64,000 nt of DNA, taken from assembly GCF_001425055.1 (NCBI RefSeq), contig NZ_LMDK01000016.1, positions 657,803 through 721,802 of the forward strand, read 5' to 3'. This document shows, piece by piece, positions 28,319 through 36,491 of the stretch. Under the pieces are notes generated by a model. It did no database searches, was not told where the DNA came from, and saw nothing but the letters and a program-made list of their open reading frames with translations. Numbering within the stretch: position 1 is the first letter of the stretch; every line of letters begins with the position of its first letter. The translations under genes were made by a program, and so were the position numbers. This stretch comes from Pelomonas sp. Root1237 (lineage in GTDB: Bacteria; Pseudomonadota; Gammaproteobacteria; Burkholderiales; Burkholderiaceae_C).

Positions 28319-28813
28319 TCAAGCCAGGCTGATAACCAGCGCCGCCTGCAGGATCTTGCGCCGCTTGATGGCCCACGCGACGTCGCCGTCCAGTGCCTGT
28401 GCGAGCACGGCCGTGGGATGGCCGGCGGTCGCCAGCCCGGCGAACACAGGAATGTCGGCGCTGCGGGCCAGGCGCCCTGTCAGGGCGGCGGGCAGGTGCT
28501 GACATTCAACCGCGTCGTAGAGACGGCTCAGCATGCGTGCCGTTGCATCGACCCGCCATGGGCTGCTGTGCTCGTCAAGCCCGGGCTGGACAAAGGACAC
28601 ATGGGCACCGAGCGCCGTCGCCGCCTGCGCGAATTCGCTCCCCTCGTCGTCCTCCGGGTGCGGCGACATCAGCGCCAGCCGCCTGCCCGTCAACGGCTTC
28701 ATCTCCGAGGCCTGCAGCCTCAAGAGCACCCTCGCCTGCCGCAGCACGGCAGCGGCGTCGACGGGGTAGGAAGAAGTGGCGCCAGCGGCGCCTTGGCGAG
28801 CCTCGGAACACAT
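28319..28813 (-). CDS. Standalone ornithine-carbamoyltransferase-like N-domain protein
   Basis: A 164-residue protein resembling only the carbamoyl-phosphate-binding half of ornithine carbamoyltransferases. Shared stretches are LTGRRLAL, AATALGAHVSFV, DATARMLSRLYDAVEC, SADIPVFAGL and HPTAVLAQAL. The substrate-binding STRTR segment is replaced by PEDDEG, and the ornithine domain is absent, so catalysis is unlikely. The first ATG (28813) was chosen; upstream in-frame starts are TTG/GTG and would run across an FNR-type dyad. It converges on the synthetase/GNAT gene with a 21-bp gap. Family assignment is by eye and is an inference. Confidence 0.65.
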   Translation of the reverse strand: MCSEARQGAAGATSSYPVDAAAVLRQARVLLRLQASEMKPLTGRRLALMSPHPEDDEGSEFAQAATALGAHVSFVQPGLDEHSSPWRVDATARMLSRLYDAVECQHLPAALTGRLARSADIPVFAGLATAGHPTAVLAQALDGDVAWAIKRRKILQAALVISLA

Positions 28814-28820
28814 GAGTGGC

Positions 28821-28861
28821 AGCGTATCGACGCCAACTGCGCGGCCATTGACCAAGGTCAA
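28821..28861 (-). promoter_or_regulatory. FNR-type dyad and -10 element before the carbamoyltransferase-like gene
   Basis: TTGACCAAGGTCAA (28848-28861) is an inverted repeat with TTGAC-N4-GTCAA arms, an FNR/DNR-type site. On the minus strand the -10-like TACGCT (28826-28821) follows after 21 bp, the same hexamer as at 22166. The predicted start is at about 28814, adjacent to the ATG, which suggests a leaderless or nearly leaderless transcript. Confidence 0.62.
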
Positions 28862-29013
28862 GCCGGCAGAGTCCGGCTCGGTGTTGAGAGGCTCCGTCAC
28901 CAACGGTTCACGCAGTGTTTACGCACCGCTACCCAGCGATGTCGCGTGTTGACACGTCATTGGCGGGGCCTGCCTAGCATCGATTTCTTCGAGCAGCCCC
29001 AATGGAGACCCTC

Positions 29014-29793
29014 ATGCACGCCAGTCCCTCGCATACCCCGCACCCTGCCGTGCGTTGCAGCACCGCTTTCGCCGCCAACGGCGCGATCCATGCCAGCGCC
29101 GCGCCGACCAAGGGGCAGCGCATCGCTGACGAGCTGAAGCTGCTGGAGGCCGTGCTGGCGCCCAGGCGCCGCATCGTCCATGCCGGCGATGTGCTGTACC
29201 GGCCGGGCGAGCGGTTCGAGCAGCTGCACGTGCTGAACTCCGGCTGCTTCAAGCTGATCAGCCCGTCGGCCGAGGGCCACGAGCAGGTCGTCGGGCTGAA
29301 GTTCCGCGGCGACTGGCTCGGCTTCAGCGCCATCGCCAAGGGCAGCTACGCCTGCGAAGCCATTGCGATGGACACCGCCGAGGTCTGGACGCTGCGCTAC
29401 GACGCACTGCTGAAGGCCTGCGCCGACCATCCCCGCCTGATGGCCACCGTGCACGAGGCCATGAGCGACGAAATCATGCGCGAACGCGAGGCGCTGACGG
29501 CCCTGTGCGCGCTGCCGGCCGCCGCGCGCGTGGTGACCTTTCTGCACAACTGGGCCGATTCCCTGGCCGCGCGCGGCCTCAGGACCGACCAGATCAGCCT
29601 GCGCCTGACGCGCGCCGAGATCGGCAACTACCTCGGCCTGACGCTGGAGACCGTCAGCCGCGTGCTGTCCAGGCTCGCGCGAGCGCGGCTCATCGCCTTT
29701 CACGAGAAGAGCCGGCGCGACATCTGCATTCCCGACTTCCCCGCCCTGGCCGCCTTCATCGGTGGGCAGGCCGCTCCTGCCGGTCTGCACTAG
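29014..29793 (+). CDS. Crp/Fnr family transcriptional regulator
   Basis: A 259-residue regulator with a cyclic-nucleotide-binding-like N-terminal fold (about 45-160) and a winged helix (about 190-250). The recognition helix TLETVSRVLSRL keeps the Glu-x-x-Ser-Arg triad by which FNR reads TTGAT. The cysteine cluster that binds the FNR iron-sulfur centre is missing at the N terminus, so the sensing mechanism must differ (DNR- or FixK-like). ATG 29014 has GGAG at 6-nt spacing; ATG 29002 is an in-frame alternative. It lies next to three FNR-type boxes, so it is the obvious candidate regulator of the cluster. Confidence 0.92.
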   Translation: MHASPSHTPHPAVRCSTAFAANGAIHASAAPTKGQRIADELKLLEAVLAPRRRIVHAGDVLYRPGERFEQLHVLNSGCFKLISPSAEGHEQVVGLKFRGDWLGFSAIAKGSYACEAIAMDTAEVWTLRYDALLKACADHPRLMATVHEAMSDEIMREREALTALCALPAAARVVTFLHNWADSLAARGLRTDQISLRLTRAEIGNYLGLTLETVSRVLSRLARARLIAFHEKSRRDICIPDFPALAAFIGGQAAPAGLH

Positions 29794-29840
29794 GCGGCGC
29801 GTCGGCCTCGGCGGCCGCGCATCGATCCAGGGAGAAAAAA

Positions 29841-32800
29841 ATGAATTCACCGCATCAGGACGCCGTCGCACCGCCTCTTCGCTTCGCCAGCGGGGGCTTC
29901 GGCCGGCACTTCGACCTCTGGCGGCGCCGGCTGGCGCCGACCGCTCCGCTGACCATGGCCGCGGCTTACGCGGCCTTTGGCCTTGCCTGGATCCTGCTGT
30001 CTGATGGACTGCTGGAAAAGCTGGCGCCCGACATCGCCACGCTGTCCGCCGTTGGCCAGGGCAAGGGCATCGCCTTCGTGCTGGCGACCAGCGCGCTGAT
30101 CTATGTGATCACCCCCAGCCGGCAAGCCGAGGGCGAGGCGACCGGACCGGCGCGTCAGGGCGGACCGGTCAGCGTGCTCTGGGTGTTCGCCCTGCTGTCA
30201 GCCGCCATCGTGCTGGCAAGCCTGCTGGGCTATGCCAGATCGACTCACATGTCGCATGAACAGCAGGTTGCGCAGTTGCGCCGCGAAGCCGAGCTGAAAG
30301 CCGAGATCGTCCAGGGCTGGATCGAGCGGCGCACGGAGGACGCACGCCGGCTTGCCACCGACCCCCAGTTGCGCACCAGCCTGCTGCGCTGGCGCCGCAG
30401 CCCCGATGAGGCATTGGCGGCAGAGATGAGGAAGGAACTGCTGTTGCTGCTGACTTCCACGCACTACGCCGACGCATTGCTGTTCGACGAACACGCCCGG
30501 CTGCTGCTGGCGCCGGACGGCGCCCCGCGGCATGTCGATGCGGCCATGTCGCATGGCGTGCGTTCGGCCCTGCAAGGCGGGCGGGTGTCTGGCGGCGACT
30601 TCCGGGCCGAGGTGGGCGACCCCGCCAGCCTGCAGTTCGACCTCTTCGTGCCACTGCCCAGCGCGGACGGCCGGCCCGGGACCGTCTTGCTGCTGCGCAC
30701 AGCGCCGCGCCTCACGCTGCTGCCGCAGCTGACTCCGGGCTCCGCCAGTGACGCTCCCGAGACGCTGTTCTTCCGCCCCGCCGCACGGGATCTGCTGGCC
30801 TTGCGCATCGACGGCTCCGACACCCCGTTCGTCCCTCCGCGCAACTCCTCCCGCGCGGCGCTGACCGCCTTGTCCGGCGATCCGTCGCTGGCCGGTTCGC
30901 TCATGGACGGCCTGGATCGCGGCGAAGTTGCCCAGGCCGCGGTGGCGGCCCGGATTCGCAACTCCGGCTGGTATGTCGCCATCCAGGCGCCGCGCGATGC
31001 GCTGCTGGGCGGCAGCATCGCCGATGCGACGACGCTGGCTCTGGTGAACTTGCTGGCCGTGCTGGCCGCGGGCGCCTTCACCTGCGCTGCGCTGAAGCGG
31101 CGCGAACTGCAGGCAGCCGCACGCATGGCGGTGGCAAGCCAGGACGAGGCGCGGGCCTGGAAGATCGCCGAGGCGATCGCCAACTGTTCGACCGACGTCA
31201 TCTTCGCCAAGGATCTCGAGGGCCGCTACCTGTTCGTGAACCGCGCGCTGTGCCGGGCGCTGGGGCGCAGTTCGGAGCAACTGATCGGCTTCGATTCCAC
31301 GGGCCTGTTCCCAGCCGAGCAGGTGCGCCAGCTGCTCAAAGACGACGCGGCTGCACTGCGGGCCGACAAGCCAGTCTGCGTCCAGACGCGCCTGACGATG
31401 CCGGACGGCGACCGCATCTACGCCTGCACCAAGGGCAAGCTGATCGATGACGAAGGCCGCACGCTGGGCATCTACAGCGTCTCCAGCGACATCACCGAGC
31501 GCCACGACATGCAGCAGCGCATGCGCCAGTGGGCCACGGTCTTCGAGGACATCCGCGACGGCGTCATCATCACCGACTCACGGGGCCGCATCCAGTCGAT
31601 CAACCACTCGTTCACGACCATCACCGGCTACAACGCGCAAGAGGCCATCGGCGCCAGCCTGAAGCTGCTGAAGTCCGGCCGGCACGACGCGGAGTTCTAT
31701 CAGAGGATGTGGGCCGCGCTCGATGCCAGCGGGCACTGGCAGGGTGAGATCTGGAACCGCCGCAAGGGCGGCGAGGTCTATCCGGAATGGCTGACCATCA
31801 GCGCGGTGCGCGACGACGACGCGACGGTCACGCACTACGTCGGCGTGTTCACCGACATCAGCCGCCTCAAGCACAGCGAGGCCCAGACCGACTGGCTGGT
31901 CCACAACGACCCACTGACACGCCTGCCCAACCGCGTTCAACTGCAGAGGCGGCTCGAAGATGCGCTGGCCCGCTCGCACCGGCGCGAGAGCCGCGCGGCG
32001 CTGCTGGTCATCGATCTCGATGGCTTCAAGACGGTCAACGACGGCCTGGGGCACCCGGCCGGCGACGAATTGCTGGTCTGTGTGGCCGCGCGCCTGCAGG
32101 CGCGCCTGCGCCATGAGGACTTCCTGGGCCGGCTCGGCGGCGATGAGTTCCTGGTCATCCTCGAAGCCAACATGGACAGCACCAGCGTTGCCGTGCTCGC
32201 GCGCGGCCTGCTGGCGACCATCGCCGCGCCGATGGCGCTGTCGTGTGGGCAGGATGCCTACCTGACGGCCAGCATCGGCATCAGCATGTTCCCCGACGAA
32301 GGCAACCCCACCGCGGTCGAGTTGCTGCGTGACGCGGATGCGGCGATGAATCGCGCCAAGGAATTGGGCCGCAACCAGTTCTGCTTCTATACGGATGACA
32401 TGAATGCCGAGGCCCGGACCAAGCTGGACCTGGAAGCCGCACTGAGCCGCGCCATCGAACGCGACGAGCTGCTGCTGCACTACCAGCCCAAGGTGGCTGC
32501 CAGCAGCGGCGAAGTCGTCGGCGCCGAGGCCCTGTTGCGCTGGCAGCGCAGCAGCATCGGACTGGTACCACCGAGCCAGTTCATCCCGGTGGCCGAGCAG
32601 AGCAGCCTGATCCTGGCCATCGGCGGCTGGGTCATCGACGCAGCATGCCGCCAGATCCGCGCCTGGATGGACGCCGGCCGACCCATCGTGCGCGTGGCGG
32701 TCAACGTCGCGGCGCGGCAGTTCGCCGCAGGTGACCTGGACCAGGTGGTGGCCCGCGCGCTGCAGCGCCACCAGGTCGACGCGCAGTGGCTGGAGATCGA

Positions 32801-33206
32801 GATCACCGAAGGCATGCTGATCACCGAGCCTGGCGCCGCGATCGGCATGCTCAAGCGGATCAAGGCCCTCGGGGTCAAGCTGTCGCTGGACGACTTTGGC
32901 ACCGGTTACTCCAGCCTGGCCTACCTGCAGCAGTTCCCGATCGACTCGCTGAAAATCGACCAATCTTTCACGCGCCGCATCGGCGAGCAGCCCGACGGCG
33001 CGGCCCTGGTCGATGCCGTGATTGCACTGGCTCACCGGCTGCATCTGCGCGTGGTGGCCGAGGGCGTCGAAACCGCACAGCAACGCGACTACCTGTGCGA
33101 GCGCGGCTGCGACGAGATGCAGGGGTATCACTTCGGCCGCCCGGCACCGGCCGAATCGCTGCAGCACCTGTTGGCCACCGAAGCAATCGCGGCGAGCGTG
33201 CCTTGA
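29841..33206 (+). CDS. Membrane PAS-PAS-GGDEF-EAL c-di-GMP enzyme
   Basis: A 1121-residue protein. Three membrane helices lie near the N terminus (about 35-55, 72-91, 110-128), then an extracytoplasmic sensor region to about 390 and another helix (LALVNLLAVLAAGAFTCAAL). Two PAS domains follow (about 440-680). The GGDEF domain keeps GGDEF and an RxxD inhibitory site (RHED five residues before), and the EAL domain keeps EALLRW, the ITEGML glutamate, DDFGTGYSSL and AEGVE. It may make and degrade c-di-GMP. GGGAG precedes the ATG. It is 47 bp after the Crp/Fnr gene and probably co-transcribed. Confidence 0.94.
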   Translation: MNSPHQDAVAPPLRFASGGFGRHFDLWRRRLAPTAPLTMAAAYAAFGLAWILLSDGLLEKLAPDIATLSAVGQGKGIAFVLATSALIYVITPSRQAEGEATGPARQGGPVSVLWVFALLSAAIVLASLLGYARSTHMSHEQQVAQLRREAELKAEIVQGWIERRTEDARRLATDPQLRTSLLRWRRSPDEALAAEMRKELLLLLTSTHYADALLFDEHARLLLAPDGAPRHVDAAMSHGVRSALQGGRVSGGDFRAEVGDPASLQFDLFVPLPSADGRPGTVLLLRTAPRLTLLPQLTPGSASDAPETLFFRPAARDLLALRIDGSDTPFVPPRNSSRAALTALSGDPSLAGSLMDGLDRGEVAQAAVAARIRNSGWYVAIQAPRDALLGGSIADATTLALVNLLAVLAAGAFTCAALKRRELQAAARMAVASQDEARAWKIAEAIANCSTDVIFAKDLEGRYLFVNRALCRALGRSSEQLIGFDSTGLFPAEQVRQLLKDDAAALRADKPVCVQTRLTMPDGDRIYACTKGKLIDDEGRTLGIYSVSSDITERHDMQQRMRQWATVFEDIRDGVIITDSRGRIQSINHSFTTITGYNAQEAIGASLKLLKSGRHDAEFYQRMWAALDASGHWQGEIWNRRKGGEVYPEWLTISAVRDDDATVTHYVGVFTDISRLKHSEAQTDWLVHNDPLTRLPNRVQLQRRLEDALARSHRRESRAALLVIDLDGFKTVNDGLGHPAGDELLVCVAARLQARLRHEDFLGRLGGDEFLVILEANMDSTSVAVLARGLLATIAAPMALSCGQDAYLTASIGISMFPDEGNPTAVELLRDADAAMNRAKELGRNQFCFYTDDMNAEARTKLDLEAALSRAIERDELLLHYQPKVAASSGEVVGAEALLRWQRSSIGLVPPSQFIPVAEQSSLILAIGGWVIDAACRQIRAWMDAGRPIVRVAVNVAARQFAAGDLDQVVARALQRHQVDAQWLEIEITEGMLITEPGAAIGMLKRIKALGVKLSLDDFGTGYSSLAYLQQFPIDSLKIDQSFTRRIGEQPDGAALVDAVIALAHRLHLRVVAEGVETAQQRDYLCERGCDEMQGYHFGRPAPAESLQHLLATEAIAASVP

Positions 33207-33348
33207 AACACCACACCTCTTCGTGCCCCTGGCGCCCGCCTTTACCTTTACCCAGACAGCCGCAGCTGGCGGCCGGCGGAGCGGGAGCCGCTGCGCCGGG
33301 TCAGCCCGACGCCGTCGGCCTGCGGCGCGCCGCTCGGCTGCGCGCGAC

Positions 33349-35412
33349 CTAGGCCAACAGCACGCGGGCCATCGCCTGCGCCAGCTGGCCGCGGCTGTAG
33401 GGCTTGGGCAGCAGTTCCCAGTCCGCCGGGGACTCGCGGTCGGCATCCAGCAGTTCGGCGGAGAAGCCCGACATCAACAGGATGGCCAGCTGCGGCAGCC
33501 GCTGCTGCGCGATGCGGGCGAGCTCGGTGCCGCGCATGCCGGCGCCCAATGCAATGTCGGTGAGCAGCAGGTCGAAATCGGCTTCAGGCGTCAGCAGTTG
33601 CAGCGCCTGCTCGGCACTGGAACAGACGCTGAACACGCAACCCAGGCTGGCCAGGAAGTGCTGCGCCACGGCGCGCACCTCGGCGTCGTCTTCGACCACC
33701 AGCACTTTCAGCCCCGCGGGCACCGTGTGCCCGACGTGGTCGCCGTCCTGGGCCCCCGTCTGGGCATCGTGTGGCACCGGCAGATACAGGCTGATCGTCG
33801 TGCCAAGGCCGGCCGTGCTGTCCAGCGCGACGGCGCCCTGCGACTGCTTGACGAAGCCATAGACGGCACTCAGCCCCAGGCCCGTGCCGCGGCCGGCCTG
33901 TTTGGTCGTGAAGAAGGGCTCGAAGGCACGCTCCTTGACGGCCTCAGGCATGCCTGTGCCGGTGTCGGTGACGGCGATGCGGACGAACCGGCCTTCGCCG
34001 AGCTCGTCCTGCAGGCCCGTCGGCAGCATGCCCGCGGCCGCCGCGGAAAAACGCAGATCGCCGCCGTCGAGCATCGCGTCGCGCGCATTGATCGCGATGT
34101 TGAGCAGGGCAGCTTCCAACTGGCCCGCGTCGGCCAGCGCCAGGGGGCAGTCCGGCGCGACATCGACGCTGATGCGGATGCGTTGGTCCAATGTGCGACG
34201 CAGCATGTCCGACAGCGGGTGCAGCAGGCCATGCACGTCGACCGCGCTGGGCTGCAGCACCTGGCGGCGCGAGAAGGCCAGCAGCTTGCCGGTCAGCTCC
34301 GCGCCGCGCTTGGATGCGCGCATCGCGGCGCTCACCAGTTGCAGGGCGCCACCGTCCTGCGCCAGTGCCGGCAGCTCCTCCAGCACCTGCAGATTGCCTT
34401 GGATGACGGTCAGCAGGTTGTTGAAGTCGTGGGCAATGCCGCCCGTCAGCTGGCCAACACTTTCGAGGCGCTGGGCATGGCTCAGCGCCTCCTCGGTCTG
34501 CGCCCGCTGCAGGCAGGTGACCAGCAGATTGGCCAGTGACTCAAGGAAGCGCTGTTCATCGTCGCCGAACCGCTTCGACTGGCGGGAACGAACCTTCAAG
34601 GCGCCAATGACGCGGCCGCGGTCCAGCAGCGGCACCGCCAATGCGCTGACCAACCCTGCCGCGAGATAGTCGGGGGGCACCGCATAGCGTTGTTCTGCGC
34701 GGAAATCCTCGATCACGACCGATTGCCCCTGGCTCAGCACGACGCCCAGCGGCGTGTCGCCGCGATTGGGCACGATGCAACCCAGCGACTCGCCGGCGAT
34801 CAGGCCCACGCCCCCGGCGACGCGCAGTTCAAGCCGGTTGCTTTCCAGCAGGAACACCAGCGCCATCTCGACTTCCAGCGCCTCGGCGGCGATGGCCGGT
34901 ACCTGCTGCAACAGCTGCTGCGGATCGCGTGCGTCGACGGCCAGGCGGCCCAGCTGCGCCAGATGCTCGCTATAGCGCGCCCGCTGCAACGCCTGTTTGA
35001 CGCGCGGATAGCCACCGATGCCGCGGATCGCGGCAACCACGAAGGGCAGGCCGTGGTCTTGCAAAGGGCTCAGCGCGATTTCCACCATCACCTCGCTGCC
35101 GTCGCGCCGCCGGGCTACCAGCTCCATCTGCGTGCCCATCGGCCGAGCGCGCGGCGCGTGACCGTAGGCCTGCCGGTATGACGCGTGGCGAGGGCGAATG
35201 CTGTCGGGCACCAGTTCGTCCACGCTCGTGCCGACGAGCTCCTCCATCGAGTACCCCAGCAGCGCCGCCGCCGCGGGGTTGGCTCGGGCGATCAGGCCTG
35301 CGGCGTCCACCAGCAGCAGGGCGTCCGGATAGGCGGAAAACAGCGAGCGGTAGACGGTCAGGTCATCGACGGGCTGCGGCGTCGGCTGGTTGGCGGGAGG
35401 CGTTCCAACCAT
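33349..35412 (-). CDS. Hybrid sensor histidine kinase (PAS-GAF-HisKA-HATPase-REC)
   Basis: A 687-residue soluble hybrid kinase. PAS (about 20-130), GAF (about 160-310), an H-box [16 protein letters not shown], ATPase boxes [18 protein letters not shown] and [13 protein letters not shown], and a C-terminal receiver whose Asp is in LLLTDIALG. The HDFNN H-box defines the NtrB-like HPK4 group. No membrane helix is seen, so the signal is cytoplasmic. Its ATG overlaps the stop of the upstream response regulator gene (TGATG), which makes that regulator its likely partner. The 142 bp after the stop (33207-33348) show nothing recognisable. Confidence 0.93.
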   Translation of the reverse strand: MVGTPPANQPTPQPVDDLTVYRSLFSAYPDALLLVDAAGLIARANPAAAALLGYSMEELVGTSVDELVPDSIRPRHASYRQAYGHAPRARPMGTQMELVARRRDGSEVMVEIALSPLQDHGLPFVVAAIRGIGGYPRVKQALQRARYSEHLAQLGRLAVDARDPQQLLQQVPAIAAEALEVEMALVFLLESNRLELRVAGGVGLIAGESLGCIVPNRGDTPLGVVLSQGQSVVIEDFRAEQRYAVPPDYLAAGLVSALAVPLLDRGRVIGALKVRSRQSKRFGDDEQRFLESLANLLVTCLQRAQTEEALSHAQRLESVGQLTGGIAHDFNNLLTVIQGNLQVLEELPALAQDGGALQLVSAAMRASKRGAELTGKLLAFSRRQVLQPSAVDVHGLLHPLSDMLRRTLDQRIRISVDVAPDCPLALADAGQLEAALLNIAINARDAMLDGGDLRFSAAAAGMLPTGLQDELGEGRFVRIAVTDTGTGMPEAVKERAFEPFFTTKQAGRGTGLGLSAVYGFVKQSQGAVALDSTAGLGTTISLYLPVPHDAQTGAQDGDHVGHTVPAGLKVLVVEDDAEVRAVAQHFLASLGCVFSVCSSAEQALQLLTPEADFDLLLTDIALGAGMRGTELARIAQQRLPQLAILLMSGFSAELLDADRESPADWELLPKPYSRGQLAQAMARVLLA

Positions 35413-36179
35413 CAGGTTTTCGCCCGTGCGGAGCCGATGGGCGGAACGAAGATGTAGCCGGCGCCGCGGACCGACTTGATGATCTGTGGATTCTCCGCAT
35501 CGACTTCCAGCTTCTTGCGCAGGCGTCCGATCTGCACGTCGATCGTGCGGTCAAAGGGCGCAGCTTCGCGGCCCCGCGTCTGTTCAAGCAGAAAGTCGCG
35601 GGACAGCACGCGACCCGCATGCTGGGCCAGGGCCGCGAGGAGGGAGAACTCGCCGCTGGTGAGCCGCACCTCTGCGCCGTTCGGATCGTCAAGGCGCCGG
35701 GCGCCCAGGTCGAGCTGCCAGCCGAGAAATGTCAGGTGCTCGCCACCCGAGGCACTGGCCACCTGCCGGGGCGCCTGCCCGCTGGCCGGCTGGCCGGAGG
35801 CCAACGGGTGCGGCTCCATGCGCCGCAACACGGCCTTGATGCGCGCGACCAGCTCGCGCAGGTCGAAAGGCTTGGTGACGTAGTCATCGGCGCCAACTTC
35901 CAGGCCCACGACCTTGTCGACCGAGTCCCCGCGGCCGGTGATGATGACCAGGCCGCAGCGCCAGTGCTCGCGCAGCTGCCGTGCGATGGCGAAGCCGTCC
36001 TCTCCGGGCAGGCCCAGATCCAGCAGCACCAGCTCGGGCGGATCGCTGGCCATCAGCTCCATCAGCGCACGGCCCGAATGCAATTGCGTCGTGCGAAAGC
36101 CGTGCCCAGGCAGATAGCGGCCGAGCAGCTCGGTGATCGCTGTTTCGTCATCGACAACGGCAATATGCTGAAGCGTCAC
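35412..36179 (-). CDS. OmpR-family response regulator
   Basis: A 255-residue two-domain regulator. The receiver (1-120) has the acidic pair VVDDE, the phospho-acceptor Asp in VLLDLGLPGEDG and KPFDLREL. An unusually long Ala/Gln/Ser-rich linker (about 125-145) leads to a winged helix (about 150-245) with the signature DRTIDVQIGRLRKKLE and VRGAGYIF. It is coupled to the hybrid kinase downstream (TGATG overlap). A 16-bp palindrome about 50 bp upstream could be its autoregulatory site. Confidence 0.94.
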   Translation of the reverse strand: MTLQHIAVVDDETAITELLGRYLPGHGFRTTQLHSGRALMELMASDPPELVLLDLGLPGEDGFAIARQLREHWRCGLVIITGRGDSVDKVVGLEVGADDYVTKPFDLRELVARIKAVLRRMEPHPLASGQPASGQAPRQVASASGGEHLTFLGWQLDLGARRLDDPNGAEVRLTSGEFSLLAALAQHAGRVLSRDFLLEQTRGREAAPFDRTIDVQIGRLRKKLEVDAENPQIIKSVRGAGYIFVPPIGSARAKT

Positions 36180-36222
36180 AGCGTCGGCGCACCTGAAGCG
36201 TTATGGGGATGGCAAGGATTCT

Positions 36223-36238
36223 GGCACCGATCGGTGCC
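36223..36238. promoter_or_regulatory. 16-bp palindrome upstream of the response regulator
   Basis: GGCACCGATCGGTGCC is a perfect palindrome in the 107-bp gap between the response regulator start and the preceding small membrane-protein gene. Position and symmetry suit an operator; OmpR-family proteins usually prefer direct repeats, so the binding factor is uncertain. Confidence 0.4.
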
Positions 36239-36286
36239 CCGAAATCATTGTGCAAGGCCGCTGGCGCCCCGCGACCCCTCGCCCGG

Positions 36287-36478
36287 CTAGCGCCCGCTCA
36301 GCACGCGCGCAGGCAGCATGACGATGGCACGCAGCAGCCCGAAGGCGCCGTCGACGGCGATGCCCAGCAACCTGAAGGGCAGCGTGATCAGCCAGACCAG
36401 CGGCCACAGCAGCAGCGCCAGGATGGCCAGCGGCCAGCAGATCACGAACAAGATGCACCAGAGCAGGAAGCTGAACAT
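36287..36478 (-). CDS. Small membrane protein
   Basis: A 63-residue, highly hydrophobic protein (MFSFLLWCILFVICWPLAIL...) with probably two membrane helices joined by a short turn and a final amphipathic segment ending in LSGR. GGAG lies 8 nt before the ATG, and the start is only 13 bp after the S9 peptidase stop, so it is co-transcribed with it. No family function is known to me. Confidence 0.75.
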   Translation of the reverse strand: MFSFLLWCILFVICWPLAILALLLWPLVWLITLPFRLLGIAVDGAFGLLRAIVMLPARVLSGR

Positions 36479-36491
36479 CGCGGACTCCTTC

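Noticed and set aside
28949-28980. TTGACA ... TAGCAT as a sigma-70 promoter for the Crp/Fnr gene
   Set aside because: The spacer is 20 bp, too long for a normal promoter; kept only as a weak possibility.
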